Shown one piece after another: positions 50,481 through 59,757 of a DNA stretch of 64,000 nt. Positions within the stretch are counted from its first letter, which is position 1. Each line of letters starts with the position of its first letter. Position numbers and translations under genes: made by a program. The notes below the pieces were generated by a model, which worked only from the letters and a program-made list of their open reading frames with translations, searched no databases and had not been told where the DNA came from. Location of the stretch: NCBI GenBank assembly GCA_030447665.1, contig JAUJOJ010000003.1:125236-189235 (forward strand). Reading direction: 5' to 3'. Source of the DNA: Allosphingosinicella sp. (GTDB taxonomy: Bacteria > Pseudomonadota > Alphaproteobacteria > Sphingomonadales > Sphingomonadaceae).

Positions 50481-51669
50481 ATGCCGATCACCCCTTTGAT
50501 GCCGGTCTATCCGCGGTCGCCCGTGCGGCCCGTGAGGGGCGAGGGTCTATCTGTACGGCGAGAGGGGCGAGAAATATCTCGACTTCGCCAGCGGCATCGC
50601 CGTCAACCTCTTGGGCCATGGGCATCCGGCGCTCACCAAGGCGATCCAGGACCAGGCGGCGACGCTCATCCACGTCTCGAACCTTTACGGCTCGCCGCAG
50701 GGCGAGAGCCTATGCCCAGCGCCTGGTCGACGCGACTTTCGCCGACACCGTCTTCTTCACCAATTCCGGGGCCGAGGCGGTGGAATCCGCGATCAAGACC
50801 GCGCGCCGTTACCATCATCATCATGGCCGTCCCGAGAAGAATGTTCTCATCACCTTTTCGAACGCCTTTCACGGCCGGACGCTCGGCACGATCAGCGCGA
50901 CCAATCAGGAGAAGCTCCGCGACGGCTTCGCGCCGCTTCTCCCCGGCTTCACCGTGGTCGAGTTCGACAATCTCCAGGCGGCCCAGGCTGCGATGACCGA
51001 GCACACCGCCGGCTTCCTGGTGGAGCCGATCCAGGGCGAGGGCGGTATCCGCCCGGCCAGCCGGAATTCGTTCGAGGCCTGCGCCGCCTGTGCGACGAGA
51101 ACGACCTCATGCTTGTGTTCGACGAGGTGCAGTGCGGCTTCGCCCGCACGGGCAAGCTCTTCGCCTATGAGAATCACGGCATCGAGCCCGATATTCTCGC
51201 GGCGGCCAAGGGGATTGGCGGCGGCTTTCCGATGGGGGCCTGCCTTGCCACCGAAAAAGCAGCCGCGGGAATGGTGATCGGCACGCACGGCTCCACCTAT
51301 GGCGGCAATCCGCTGGCGATGGCCGCGGGCCAGGCGGTGCTGGAGGTGGTCGACAGGCCGGAATTCCTCGAGCATGTCCGGCTGATGGGCGAGCGTCTTC
51401 GCGGCGCCCTCGAGCAGATGATCCCCAACCATTCGCATTTGTTCGAGAGCGTGCGCGGCATGGGGCTGATGCTCGGGATCAGGATGAAGACCGACAGCCG
51501 CGCCTTCGTCACCTATCTTCGCGATCACGGGCTGCTGACGGTCGCGGCCGGCGACAATGTCGTGCGCGTCCTGCCGCCGCTCGTCATCGAGGAAGCGCAT
51601 ATCACCGAATTCGTGCAGAAGCTTTCCGACGCCGCGCGCCATTACGAGCTGCCGCAGGCCGCCGCCTGA
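50481..51669 (+). CDS. argD: Acetylornithine/succinylornithine aminotransferase, three frameshifts
   Basis: PLP-dependent class III aminotransferase of arginine synthesis; may double as AstC for succinylornithine, relevant to the astAB operon here. Pieces: [130 protein letters not shown] lysine in [38 protein letters not shown]. Indels near 50545, 50710 and 51085. Followed by hslO. Confidence 0.88.
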
Positions 51670-51713
51670 CCGGGATACTGAAAAGCGCTTCGGCGTTTCC
51701 TACATCCCGGATC

Positions 51714-52632
51714 ATGAACCCAGAACAGAAACAAGCTGCGGCCGAGGCCGCGAATCTCGACATCGCGGTCGGCTTCACGCTTCCCCACCGGAGTGCGCGC
51801 GGCCGCATCGTGCGGCTAGGGCCGCTACTCGATCAGGTCCTGTCCGCCCACGATTATCCGGCGCCGATCGCGCGCATCCTTTCGGAAGCGCTGACGCTGA
51901 CCGCTCTCCTCGGCGCAACCCTCAAGGATGCGGGCGGCCAGCTCACGATGCAGGCCCAGACCGAAAGCGGAGTCATCGATCTCATGGTCTGCGACTATCG
52001 CGGCGGCGAGCTCAGGGGCTATGTCCGCTTCGATCCCGATCGGCTTGCGGAGATCCCCGTCGTGCCGACGCTCGAGGCGCTGTTCGGCAGGGCTATCTCG
52101 CCATCACCTTCGATCAGGCCGTGTCGGGCGAGCGCTACCAGGGCATCGTTCCCCTTGAAGGATCGAGCCTGGCGGACGCTGCGCAGAATTTCTTCGCTCA
52201 ATCCGAACAGATTCCCAGCCTCGTCCGCTTGGCGGTGAACGATACCGGGCACATTGCGGGCGGCATTCTCGTCCAGCATTTGCCGGAGGAGAGGAGGGGC
52301 GCGAGCGGCTTCACACCCGGCTGGATCATCCGGAATGGGAGCATGTCCGCATCCTTGCCGAGACGATCAAGGGCCATGAGCTTTCAAATCAGGGTCTTGC
52401 GCTCGAAGAGCTGCTCTGGCGCCTGTTCCACGAAGAAGAGGAAATCAGGGTTCTGTCGACAATTGCCTTGGCGAAAGGCTGCCGCTGCAACTTCGAGCAT
52501 ATCCGCGGCGTGATCGGCCGATTCCCGGAAGAGGATCGGCAGGAGATGGTCGACGAAGACGGCTTCATCAGCGTCGATTGCGAATTCTGCTCGCGGGTAT
52601 TTCCAATCTCGCTCAGCGACTTGGATGCTTGA
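51714..52632 (+). CDS. hslO: Redox-regulated chaperone Hsp33, two frameshifts
   Basis: Holdase activated by oxidation and unfolding. N-terminal domain: VGFTLPHRSARGRIVRLGPL, ALLGATLKDAGGQLTMQAQT, GLRGYVRFD-like ELRGYVRFDPDRLA; after an indel near 52095 LAITFDQAVSGERYQGIVPL and YFAQSEQIPS-like FFAQSEQIPSLVRLAV; after another near 52300 HVRILAETIKGHEL. Zinc switch: KGCRCNFEHI and CEFCSRVF supply the CxC and CxxC cysteines. Ends DLDA. Confidence 0.9.
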
Positions 52633-52758
52633 ATGAAATTCCGCCGAACTTCTGTCGATTCATTCACCTTTTTCCGATAAAGCGGGAGGCTCGCGGGCAT
52701 GGGGATGGAGCCGCGAGCAGCCGGCTGACCAGAGGGCGCCGGCTTGTTGGAGTTCGTG

Positions 52759-53201
52759 ATGAAGAAGTTGAACGGCATCAGAAGCCGGGCATTGCTCGCG
52801 CTCGTGGCCGCCGCCGCGCTGGTGCGCCCGCCGTCTCGCAACGAGGCGGCGGGGTCGATGCGCTTGCAAAGCTTCAGCCGGGGCTGTGGCAACTCCGTAT
52901 TCTCGGCGGCGCCGCCGCGCCCGCCGCGCCGATATGCATCGGGGATCCCGCCATTCTGACCCAGCTCCAGCATCGCCACGCACCTTGTTCGCGCCTGGTC
53001 GTGGCGCAGGATGCCCGGCGCGCGACCGTCCACTATACCTGTCCCCAAGGCGGCTACGGCCAGACCTCCTTGCGGGTGGAGACGCCGCGCCTCGTCCAGA
53101 TCGACACTCAGGGGATCGCCGAGAATGTCCCCTTCGCCTTTCGCGCGGAGGCACGGCTCGTCGGCAGCTGCAACTCAGCGCAAAGGCCGTCCGGCCGTTA
53201 A
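52759..53201 (+). CDS. Secreted DUF3617-like protein, one frameshift
   Basis: Signal region MKKLNGIRSRALLALVAAAA, indel near 52825, then LAKLQPGLWQLRILGGAA, PICIGDPAILTQLQHRHAPC and SRLVVAQDARRATVHYTCPQ then GGYGQTSLRVETPRLVQIDT. Pattern (KPGLWE..., C-rich, VHYxC) is that of DUF3617, small periplasmic proteins of unknown role. Four cysteines could form two disulfides. Confidence 0.65.
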
Positions 53202-53229
53202 GCTTTATTTACCGCCGCAGCGTTAAAAA

Positions 53230-53320
53230 GAGGACGTGCCGAAGAGTTGGGCACGCTTTCCTCCCTAGTAGGCTTAGCAAGCCTCAAACTGGGCCGCCTC
53301 ATCGGGGCGGCCCGTTCTTT
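53230..53320 (+). ncRNA. Candidate small RNA or queC leader with three stem-loops and terminator
   Basis: Stem-loop 1: GAGGA+CGTGCC (53230-53240) with GGCACG (53250-53255) and TCCTC (53259-53263), bulge CTT. Stem-loop 2: 53270-53275 with 53279-53284. Stem-loop 3: 53291-53298 with 53306-53313, then GTTCTTTT, a good rho-independent terminator. The 3' side of stem 1 carries TTTCCTCCC, an anti-Shine-Dalgarno-like motif known in several alphaproteobacterial sRNAs. No ORF. Alternatively an attenuator before queC. Confidence 0.55.
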
Positions 53321-53385
53321 TGTGTTGCCCCGTGTCCGCCGAGCGCCGGCTAGACTTTCGGCGGATGAGGCCCTAGCCGCCCCCG

Positions 53386-54057
53386 ATGATCCAGCCTCTT
53401 GCCGTGGTGCTGCTCTCCGGAGGCCTCGACTCCATGGTCGCGGCGGCGCTTGCGCGCGAGGAAGGCTTCGGCCTGCTCGCGCTCACCATCGACTATAACC
53501 AGCGGCACCGGATCGAACTCGATGCTGCGCGGCGCATCGCCGCCGCGCTCGGCGCAGAGCGCCATATCGTCCTCCCCTCGATCTCACCGGCTTCGGAGGA
53601 TCGGCGCTGACCGCCGACATCGACGTTCCCAAGACGGGGCTGGAGGAGGATCCCGGTCACCTACGTGCCGGCGCGCAACACCATCTTCCTGTCGCTCGCG
53701 CTCGGCTGGGCGGAGGCATCGCGCGCGCGCGCCATGTTCATCGGCGTCAACGCGCTCGATTATTCCGGCTATCCCGATTGCCGCCCGGACTTCATCCAAG
53801 CGTTCGAGAAGCTCGCGGCGATCGCCACCAAGGCCGGCGTAGAGGGAGTTCCTTCTCGGTCCGCGCGCCGCTTCTCCGCATGACGAAGGCCGAGATCGCC
53901 TCGCGAAGCGGCCCGGCTGGGGCTCGATGTCGGCCTCAGCTGGTCCTGTTACGATCCGGCGCCCGGAGCGAAACATTGCGGCCTCTGCGACAGCTGTCGG
54001 CTCCGCTCCAGGGCCTTCGCCGAGGCAGGGCTCCCCGATCCGACGGTCTACGCATGA
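53386..54057 (+). CDS. queC: 7-cyano-7-deazaguanine synthase, several frameshifts
   Basis: Converts carboxydeazaguanine to preQ0 with ATP and ammonia. PP-loop: [33 protein letters not shown]. Following pieces lie in changing frames: [80 protein letters not shown] with LCDSC zinc ligands. Three or more indels. ATG of queE overlaps its stop (ATGA). Confidence 0.87.
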
Positions 54058-54740
54058 GCTACGCGGTCAAGGAGATATTCCTCACTCTTCAGGGCGAGGG
54101 GATGCAGGCGGGAAGGCGCGCCGTGTTCCTGCGCTTTTCCGGCTGCAATCTCTGGACCGGCCGCGAGCAGGACCGCCACAAGGCGCAATGCACCTTCTGC
54201 GACACCGATTTCGTCGGCACGAACGGAGAGAATGGCGGCCGCTACGAGGCCGCGCTGCTGGCGGACCGAGTGGCGGAGCTTTGGGGAGAGCCGGGGCGGA
54301 TTGCCCCGGGGAGTCCAGGATCGTGGCGGGGGCACGATCGATCCGGCTCTGACGAGCGCCGGCTCGTCGTGATCACCGGCGGGGAGCCGATGCTTCAGTT
54401 GGACGAGCCGCTGATCGACGCGCTCCATGCCCGCGGCTTCGAAGTTGCGGTGGAAACCAACGGCACGCTCCCAGCGCCGCCAGGACTCGATTGGATCTGC
54501 GTCAGCCCCAAGGCCGGAACCGAAGTGGTGCAGCGAAGGGGCGACGAGCTGAAGCTGGTCTGGCCTCAAACCGGCATCGATCCGGATGGGATGTCCAGCT
54601 GGAGCTTCGATCATTGGCTGATCCAGCCGCTCGACGGCCCCGACGCGCAGGCTTCCACCAAGGCCGCCGTCGATTTCGTGCTGAAGAATCCGCGGTGGAG
54701 ACTGAGCCTCCAGACGCACAAGCTGCTAGGTCTCCCGTAA
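54054..54740 (+). CDS. queE: 7-carboxy-7-deazaguanine synthase (radical SAM)
   Basis: Forms the deazapurine core from carboxytetrahydropterin. EIFLTLQGEGMQAGRRAVFL, SGCNLW and QCTFCDTDFVG give the expanded Cys-(14x)-Cys-(2x)-Cys cluster motif of QueE; VITGGEPMLQLDEPLIDAL and VETNGTLPAPPG follow. 228 residues, intact. With queC it forms the queuosine/preQ0 pathway; queD and queF are not in the window. Confidence 0.93.
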   Translation: MSYAVKEIFLTLQGEGMQAGRRAVFLRFSGCNLWTGREQDRHKAQCTFCDTDFVGTNGENGGRYEAALLADRVAELWGEPGRIAPGSPGSWRGHDRSGSDERRLVVITGGEPMLQLDEPLIDALHARGFEVAVETNGTLPAPPGLDWICVSPKAGTEVVQRRGDELKLVWPQTGIDPDGMSSWSFDHWLIQPLDGPDAQASTKAAVDFVLKNPRWRLSLQTHKLLGLP

Positions 54741-54764
54741 ACTCGTCGTCATGACCGCTTCGGT

Positions 54765-55439
54765 TCAGAGCGTGGCTTCGATCGCTCTTGCCGCGTCGTC
54801 CGGGTCATGGGCCTGCGTGATCGGCCGGCCGATCACCAGGATCGAGGCGCCGGCGTCCAGCGCCTTGCGCGGCGTCATCACGCGCTTCTGGTCGCCGGCG
54901 TGACTGTTCGTCGGGCGCACGCCGGGAACGACGAAGAAGCCGCCCGGCCACAGCTTGCGGGCGGCGGCGACCTCGTTGCCCGAGCAGACCACGCCGTCGA
55001 GGCCTGCATCGCGCGCGAGCGACGTCAACCGCACCACCTGGGCATGCGGATCGGGGCTGAGGCCGACCGTCTCCAGATCGCTCGAGTCCATGCTGGTGAG
55101 GACGGTGACGGCGACGACCTTCGCACCCTTCGGCGCTGCCGCCTTGGCATCCTCCATCATGGCCCTGCCGCCGCCGGCATGGACGGTGAGGATCGCAGGG
55201 TTCAGCGAGTGCAGCGCCTGAACCGCCTTGCCCACCGTGTTCGGAATGTCATGGAATTTGAGGTCCAGGAAAATAGGCAGGTCCAGCTCGGCCATTTCCC
55301 GGATTCCGTGCCGCCCGTTCGCTGAGAAGAATTCGAGCCCCAGCTTGATGCCGCCGACATGCCGCTGGACCCGGGTGGCGATCTGCCTGGCGCGGTCGAG
55401 GTCCGGCGTGTCGATGGCGACGAAGATGGGGCTTCTCAT
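54765..55439 (-). CDS. pyrF: Orotidine 5'-phosphate decarboxylase
   Basis: Last step of UMP synthesis. IFVAIDTPDLDRAR; catalytic Asp-x-Lys-x-x-Asp in FLDLKFHDIPNTVGKA; VHAGGGRAMMEDA; VVPGVRPTN; phosphate-binding VIGRPITQAHDP. 224 residues, intact. The start lies in a duplicated 17-bp sequence, giving a second possible ATG in another frame. Downstream of lapA on the same strand. Confidence 0.95.
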   Translation of the reverse strand: MRSPIFVAIDTPDLDRARQIATRVQRHVGGIKLGLEFFSANGRHGIREMAELDLPIFLDLKFHDIPNTVGKAVQALHSLNPAILTVHAGGGRAMMEDAKAAAPKGAKVVAVTVLTSMDSSDLETVGLSPDPHAQVVRLTSLARDAGLDGVVCSGNEVAAARKLWPGGFFVVPGVRPTNSHAGDQKRVMTPRKALDAGASILVIGRPITQAHDPDDAARAIEATL

Positions 55440-55468
55440 GTGGACGGCCATCTCATGTGGACGGCCAT
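55435..55468. repeat. Two tandem 17-bp repeats at the pyrF start / lapA end
   Basis: Unit CTCATGTGGACGGCCAT twice without mismatch (55435-55451, 55452-55468). The duplication supplies the lapA C-terminal codons and the region before the pyrF start. Confidence 0.85.
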
Positions 55469-55800
55469 GCCTTCGCGTCGGTTGCGATCCGGTCCTCCGG
55501 CGCCTGCAAAGGGGCATCCGGAGCCGGCGACGTGCCGGGACCCGTTGGAACGCTGTGAACGGCGACGGCATTGCGCTCCTGCGCTTCGAGCCGCCGCCGG
55601 ACGCTCCACAGCCGCGCCCGGTGGAGAATGAGCATCGGTAGCAAACCGAGGAGGAAGGAGAGGAGCAGGAGGACGGGGAGCTTCACGTCCGCTTCGAGGC
55701 CGCCCCACAAGGTGAGCGTCACCGGACGCCAGTTCACGCTGGCGAACAGGACCAGGATCACCGCGAGTGCCACCCAGAAGAGTGTCTTCAGGAACTGCAT
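55453..55800 (-). CDS. lapA: LapA domain-containing protein (DUF1049)
   Basis: Inner-membrane protein linked to lipopolysaccharide assembly control. Two hydrophobic segments: TLFWVALAVILVLFASVNW and VKLPVLLLLSFLLGLLPMLI, then a basic helix HRARLWSVRRRLEAQER. 115 residues as expected. The Pro-rich tail is unconserved, and its last residues are encoded by a tandem duplication. lapA-pyrF order is common in alphaproteobacteria. Confidence 0.85.
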   Translation of the reverse strand: MQFLKTLFWVALAVILVLFASVNWRPVTLTLWGGLEADVKLPVLLLLSFLLGLLPMLILHRARLWSVRRRLEAQERNAVAVHSVPTGPGTSPAPDAPLQAPEDRIATDAKAWPST

Positions 55801-55816
55801 CCGGACCTCCCAACGC

Positions 55817-55856
55817 GACCTAACTCCAACAAAGCGGACCTAACTCCAACAAAGCG
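55817..55856. repeat. Two tandem 20-bp repeats upstream of lapA
   Basis: Unit GACCTAACTCCAACAAAGCG, perfect twice. Lies in the 110-bp gap between lapA and the patatin gene. Confidence 0.85.
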
Positions 55857-55910
55857 GCCGGCGAGTTCTGCGACTCGCTTTGAAGGGCCGTCACGACGGG
55901 GTTTGTCGCG

Positions 55911-58210
55911 TCAGCCGATTTCCCGCTCGATCTCCTGGAACAGACTTTCGATATACGTCAGACGCGGCCGCTCCTCGTCCAGGATCGCCCTGAATGCTTC
56001 CCGCTTCAGCCTTGCGACCGCGCCCGGTTGAAGCTGGGCTCCTTCGGGAAGGGTGGAAAGGACGATCTCGATCAGCCGGTCGGCGCCGTGAAGACGACCC
56101 CAGAGATAGTCGTTCTCGCGATAAGCGCGGCTGAAGAAGGCGCCGAAGCTGTTGAACTGGATGCCCTTGAGCGTCGCCGCTGCGCCGCCGCTGCGGAGCG
56201 CCGTGGCATCGTCCGGGGAGATGCGGTCGACCTTGACCGGGTCGAACTCGTCGAGGCCCTCGCCCTGAAGGAGCGGGAGCGTGGCGATGTCGTAGAAGGG
56301 GAAGCCGAGATACGTGAGGATGAGCGTGCGGCGCTCCGCTTTCGGCAGCGAGTCGAGGGCGCGGGAGATCTCCACGTCCGCCTGGTCGTCGAGCGCCCTC
56401 AGGTCCAGCCGCCGGGCGAAAGCGGCCATTGCCTCCTGGGGCTGCTCCACCACCTGCTCAAAGGGCGCCGATGCCTCTGTCCGCGGCTCGCCGGCCGTGT
56501 GGTAGCGGCCAATAAGATCAAAGATAATCGTGCGCGCCGCCGCGGTGGTGCCGCTCGGAACCTGCTCCCGCTCGTCCATTTCGGCGAGGCGGCGGGACAT
56601 CAGGCGGAGGCGGCGTATGCGGTAGGAGAGGTCGAAGTTCCGCAGAAAGCCGATCACGTGCGGCCTGGCGCCGTCGGAAGTGATCGCATCGTCGCCGGCC
56701 AGCTCGGCAGAGCGAACGGCCCGCCAGACAGCCTGGCGGACCGCTTCCTGCCGGTGCTTGTCGCGGACGCCCGTGTCACGGGCCAGCGAAGCGGCGATCT
56801 CCTCGGTGACGGAGGCCACCTTCAAATGCCCGTAAGCGGCATAGGCATAGCCGGCCTCACGAGCCGCTACGTTTTGTGCTCTGCTTCGCCAGGCCTCTAG
56901 CCGGGCGGGATTGGGGCGGCCAAGAAGAAAGGTGGTGCCGAAGGCACGTCCGATGGCTGTTTCGACCTGCGGCCGCATCGCATCGACGATGTGGCGCAGG
57001 CGGCGGATGCGGGCGGAGCGTGTGTCGATCGCTTCCAGATTGTCCCGAATGGGCTGTTCGCGAGGGATGTCGGAGAGCGCGCCGAAGATGGTGGCGAAGA
57101 AGCCCGGCGTTCGCGCCGGTCCGCCCGCGGTGAAGCGGATGCTGTCGATGCCCGGCTTCGGGTCGATATAGACGAACCGGCGATCGATCTCGCGCCGGGC
57201 CGGTCGGTTCTGGAGCGCGTCGATGGCGGGCCGGAAAGGAGCATTGGCGAGGATCGAGCCATCGATGAGAACGGCGTTCTCGGCGCCTCCGGCCATCGCG
57301 TGGTGGGGCAGCACGCGCTCGAGGAACGCCTGGCGGCCGGGCCAGTCGTCGCCGCGCTCCTTGAGAGCTGCGTCGAGCTCGCCGACGCGAAAGGGCGGAA
57401 AGGCTCCCGGGAAGCTGGCCGTGGCACGCGCGGCGAAAGCGAGCTCGGCGGGATCGGCGAGCCTGCGCTCGGCCCCGCCGGCATCGCGGAAGGAGAGGAT
57501 CAGCCGGTGCTCGGTCTCGGCCACTTCGGGCGGAGAGTTCAGCCGCAACCGCTCAGGATGCCCGTGGAAGTCGGTGACCGTCACGAACAGGTCGAGCGGC
57601 TGATGGTGGGGCAGGAGAGGCGGGCCGGGCTCGCTCCGACGCATCGCATCGAGCGCGGCGAGAAGGATCCCGGTGAAGCCGGGGCCTGAAAAGGGGGCGC
57701 GAACCAGCGGGCGCGCACGAAATTCGCGAGCTTGGTGCGGACCTCGTCGCGGTGTCCGGGTTCCACCGTACGCTCGACCGCTCCGCCGCGCTTCGAGGAG
57801 AGCGCCCATGCGATCGGCACGGCCGCGGCCTTGGCGAAGCGCGAAACCCGATTCACGGTCGGATCGATCAGATTGTCGACATCGGCGGCGTCCAGCCAGA
57901 GATCCGTCAACGGATCCAGCGAATGGCCATGCGATATCGCGTCGGCGAGGAAGATGGCGTTGATCCCGCCAGCACTGGCGCCCGCCAGGATGTCGACCAA
58001 TATTCGAAGCTCGATATCATGTTCGTCGCAGATCATCTGGAGGAGCCGGCGGTAGACGCCCTCGCTCCCGTTCCGGGGCGGCTCGCCGGCATGGAAGGCC
58101 ATGCTGGCGCGGGCAAGGCGCCAGATCTCCTTGGTGATGCCGTGCATGTAAACGGCAAGGCTGATCCCACCATAGCAGACCAGCGCGAGCCGCAGCTCCT
58201 TCTCCCGCAT
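55911..58210 (-). CDS. Patatin-like phospholipase with DUF3376 C-terminal domain, one frameshift
   Basis: About 765 residues. Oxyanion GGISLAVYMHGITKEI near residue 14, nucleophile elbow ILAGASAGGINAIFLA, catalytic Asp in VLIDGSILANAPFRPA; so Ser-Asp dyad. After NFVRARWFAPPF the frame shifts near 57690 and the rest is intact. The large C-terminal helical part (RIRRLRLMSRRLAEMDEREQ, FLRNFDLSYRIRRL) matches DUF3376, often found in this gene. Predicted membrane-associated lipase; biological role unknown. ATG at 58210. Confidence 0.83.
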
Positions 58211-58415
58211 GCAAGCAGCGTGACAGCAAGGACTTAACATGTCGAGAACGGCTCCGGTCGGAGCCGTGGACCAGGTTCTCTTCACAAGATCGTGCGGCCC
58301 GGAATGCATCCCTCGCCCTATCCAGTCCCTTTTGCACGCCCCACCCCTCTTGTGTCGGCTAACGGGCAGACAAGACGCTGGGAGAGGCGCACGGGCAGCT
58401 CGAATGGGGGCGGCG

Positions 58416-58616
58416 ATGAACGACCTGGCGAGGCTTCGCAGACGGCATGCCATGTTCCTGAAGGCGATCAGGGAAATGGAAGAAAGCGAGGCGGAGCACA
58501 AACGCTCGGGGGGAGACGCATATGCCGAGCCGCAGACCTTGCGCTGGGCGCGCCGGGACCTCGCCTCCACGGAGGAGGAACTCGCCCGGCTCGAGGGCGG
58601 AAAACATCTGGATTAG
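58416..58616 (+). CDS. Small coiled-coil protein (66 aa)
   Basis: MNDLARLRRRHAMFLKAIRE, then MEESEAEHKRSGGDAY and DLASTEEELARLEGG: charged and helical. GGGGGCGGCG precedes the ATG, a modest ribosome-binding site. No family recognised. Divergent from the patatin gene. Confidence 0.5.
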   Translation: MNDLARLRRRHAMFLKAIREMEESEAEHKRSGGDAYAEPQTLRWARRDLASTEEELARLEGGKHLD

Positions 58617-58720
58617 GTAGCCGGGAGGGTGCAAATCCGCGTGGTTAATCCGATCCTAACGATTTTTCGGTAAACCGGCCTCATCGAAAGCTCCCTGCCG
58701 GGAGCAGCAGGAGACGCGGT

Positions 58721-58819
58721 ATGACGGCGCTCATCGCTTCGCAGTTGCTGGGGTTCATCCTTGGGGGTGGCGCGTTTCTGCTGCGCTACGACCGCCGGGA
58801 GAGTGTTTCCCACGGCTAG
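58721..58819 (+). CDS. 32-residue membrane microprotein
   Basis: MTALIASQLLGFILGGGAFL then LRYDRRESVSHG: one transmembrane helix and a basic cytoplasmic tail. GGAG eight bases before the ATG. No family recognised. Absent from usual annotations because of size. Confidence 0.4.
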   Translation: MTALIASQLLGFILGGGAFLLRYDRRESVSHG

Positions 58820-58917
58820 CATTTTAGGGCCTCGTGAGGCGCCGAAGCGAGTGGTTCCCTCGGAATCGGCCCGAACGGCTCGACTCAACGCGAATATGGC
58901 CCGCCACATCTCTCAAT

Positions 58918-58957
58918 GTGGGACTCTCTTCAGCAAGTCGGGTTAGCCCGATCCCAC
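58918..58957 (+). promoter_or_regulatory. Structured leader before rlpA
   Basis: GTGGGA (58918-58923) pairs with TCCCAC (58952-58957) and TCGGG/CCCGA (58938-58942, 58947-58951) forms an inner stem continuous on the 3' side. Ends 23 bases before the rlpA start. Confidence 0.35.
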
Positions 58958-58980
58958 GAGAGCTGAGGGGCTTTTACTTG

Positions 58981-59466
58981 ATGTCCATTCTTCGTTCGCG
59001 CCTCAAAGGGGCGCCTGTTGTTGCTGCGCTTGCATTGGCGAGCTTCATGACTTCCACTGCCGGCCAAGCCGTCACGCCGCTGGCGGTCCAGAAGGCCGTC
59101 GACGAAGCGACCGACGAAGATGCCGTTCAGCCCCAACCTGCCATCGTCCAGGAACCGGCCGAGGACAGCTTCCAGCATGTCGGCGAGGGCGAAGCGAGCT
59201 ATTACGGGAACGAGCTCGCCGGCAACCGCACGGCGAGCGGCGAGCGCTTCAATCCCCGGGCGCTGACCGCTGCCCACCGGACTCTCCCGCTCGGCAGCAA
59301 GCTGCGCGTCACCAACCAGGCCAATGGCAAGAGCGTGATCGTGCGGATCAACGATCGCGGCCCTTTCGCCAAGGCGCGCCTCATCGACGTGTCGTTCGCG
59401 GCTGCCCAGGAGCTCAACCTCATCCGGGCAGGCAAGGGAAGGGTCCGCCTGGACCTGCTCCGCTAG
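58981..59466 (+). CDS. rlpA: RlpA-type septal ring protein (DPBB domain)
   Basis: 161 residues. Signal region LKGAPVVAALALASFMTSTA; double-psi beta barrel: VGEGEASYYGNELAGNRTAS then GERFNPRALTAAHRTLPLGS, KSVIVRINDRGPFAKARLID and VSFAAAQELNL. The catalytic Asp and surrounding GPFxxxRxIDLS pattern are kept. Lacks the SPOR domain of enterobacterial RlpA. Expected to cleave denuded glycan strands or bind peptidoglycan at the septum. Confidence 0.88.
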   Translation: MSILRSRLKGAPVVAALALASFMTSTAGQAVTPLAVQKAVDEATDEDAVQPQPAIVQEPAEDSFQHVGEGEASYYGNELAGNRTASGERFNPRALTAAHRTLPLGSKLRVTNQANGKSVIVRINDRGPFAKARLIDVSFAAAQELNLIRAGKGRVRLDLLR

Positions 59467-59757
59467 GATCTTGTCGGGCTGGACCCGCCTGATCGCAGTC
59501 TTGGTCCCATTACGGCAAGAGCTTGATCCACGTCTTCAATCGAAGCGCCGAAACGCTCCCATCAGAATTTGCCGGGCTCTAGTCGGCAGGTGCGCCAAGC
59601 AGCCGCAGCCGATGAATTTCCAAAGCTCCGGAACCGTTTCGCTTTGCAAACTTGCAAGGCACGGCTAAAGCCATGGTCTCTTCTTTGGGTGGGGATAATC
59701 CAGAGTGAATAAGGGGTGGAACGGGCCGGCGGCGTCGCGTGCCCGCCCGGTTCGCAG

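Noticed and set aside
53203-53385. preQ1 riboswitch before queC
   Set aside because: The leader is structured but lacks the preQ1-I short loop and A-rich tail consensus; left as candidate sRNA/attenuator.
59690-59710. GGGGATAATCC near a possible DnaA box
   Set aside because: One weak match only, no AT-rich or clustered boxes, so no origin claim.
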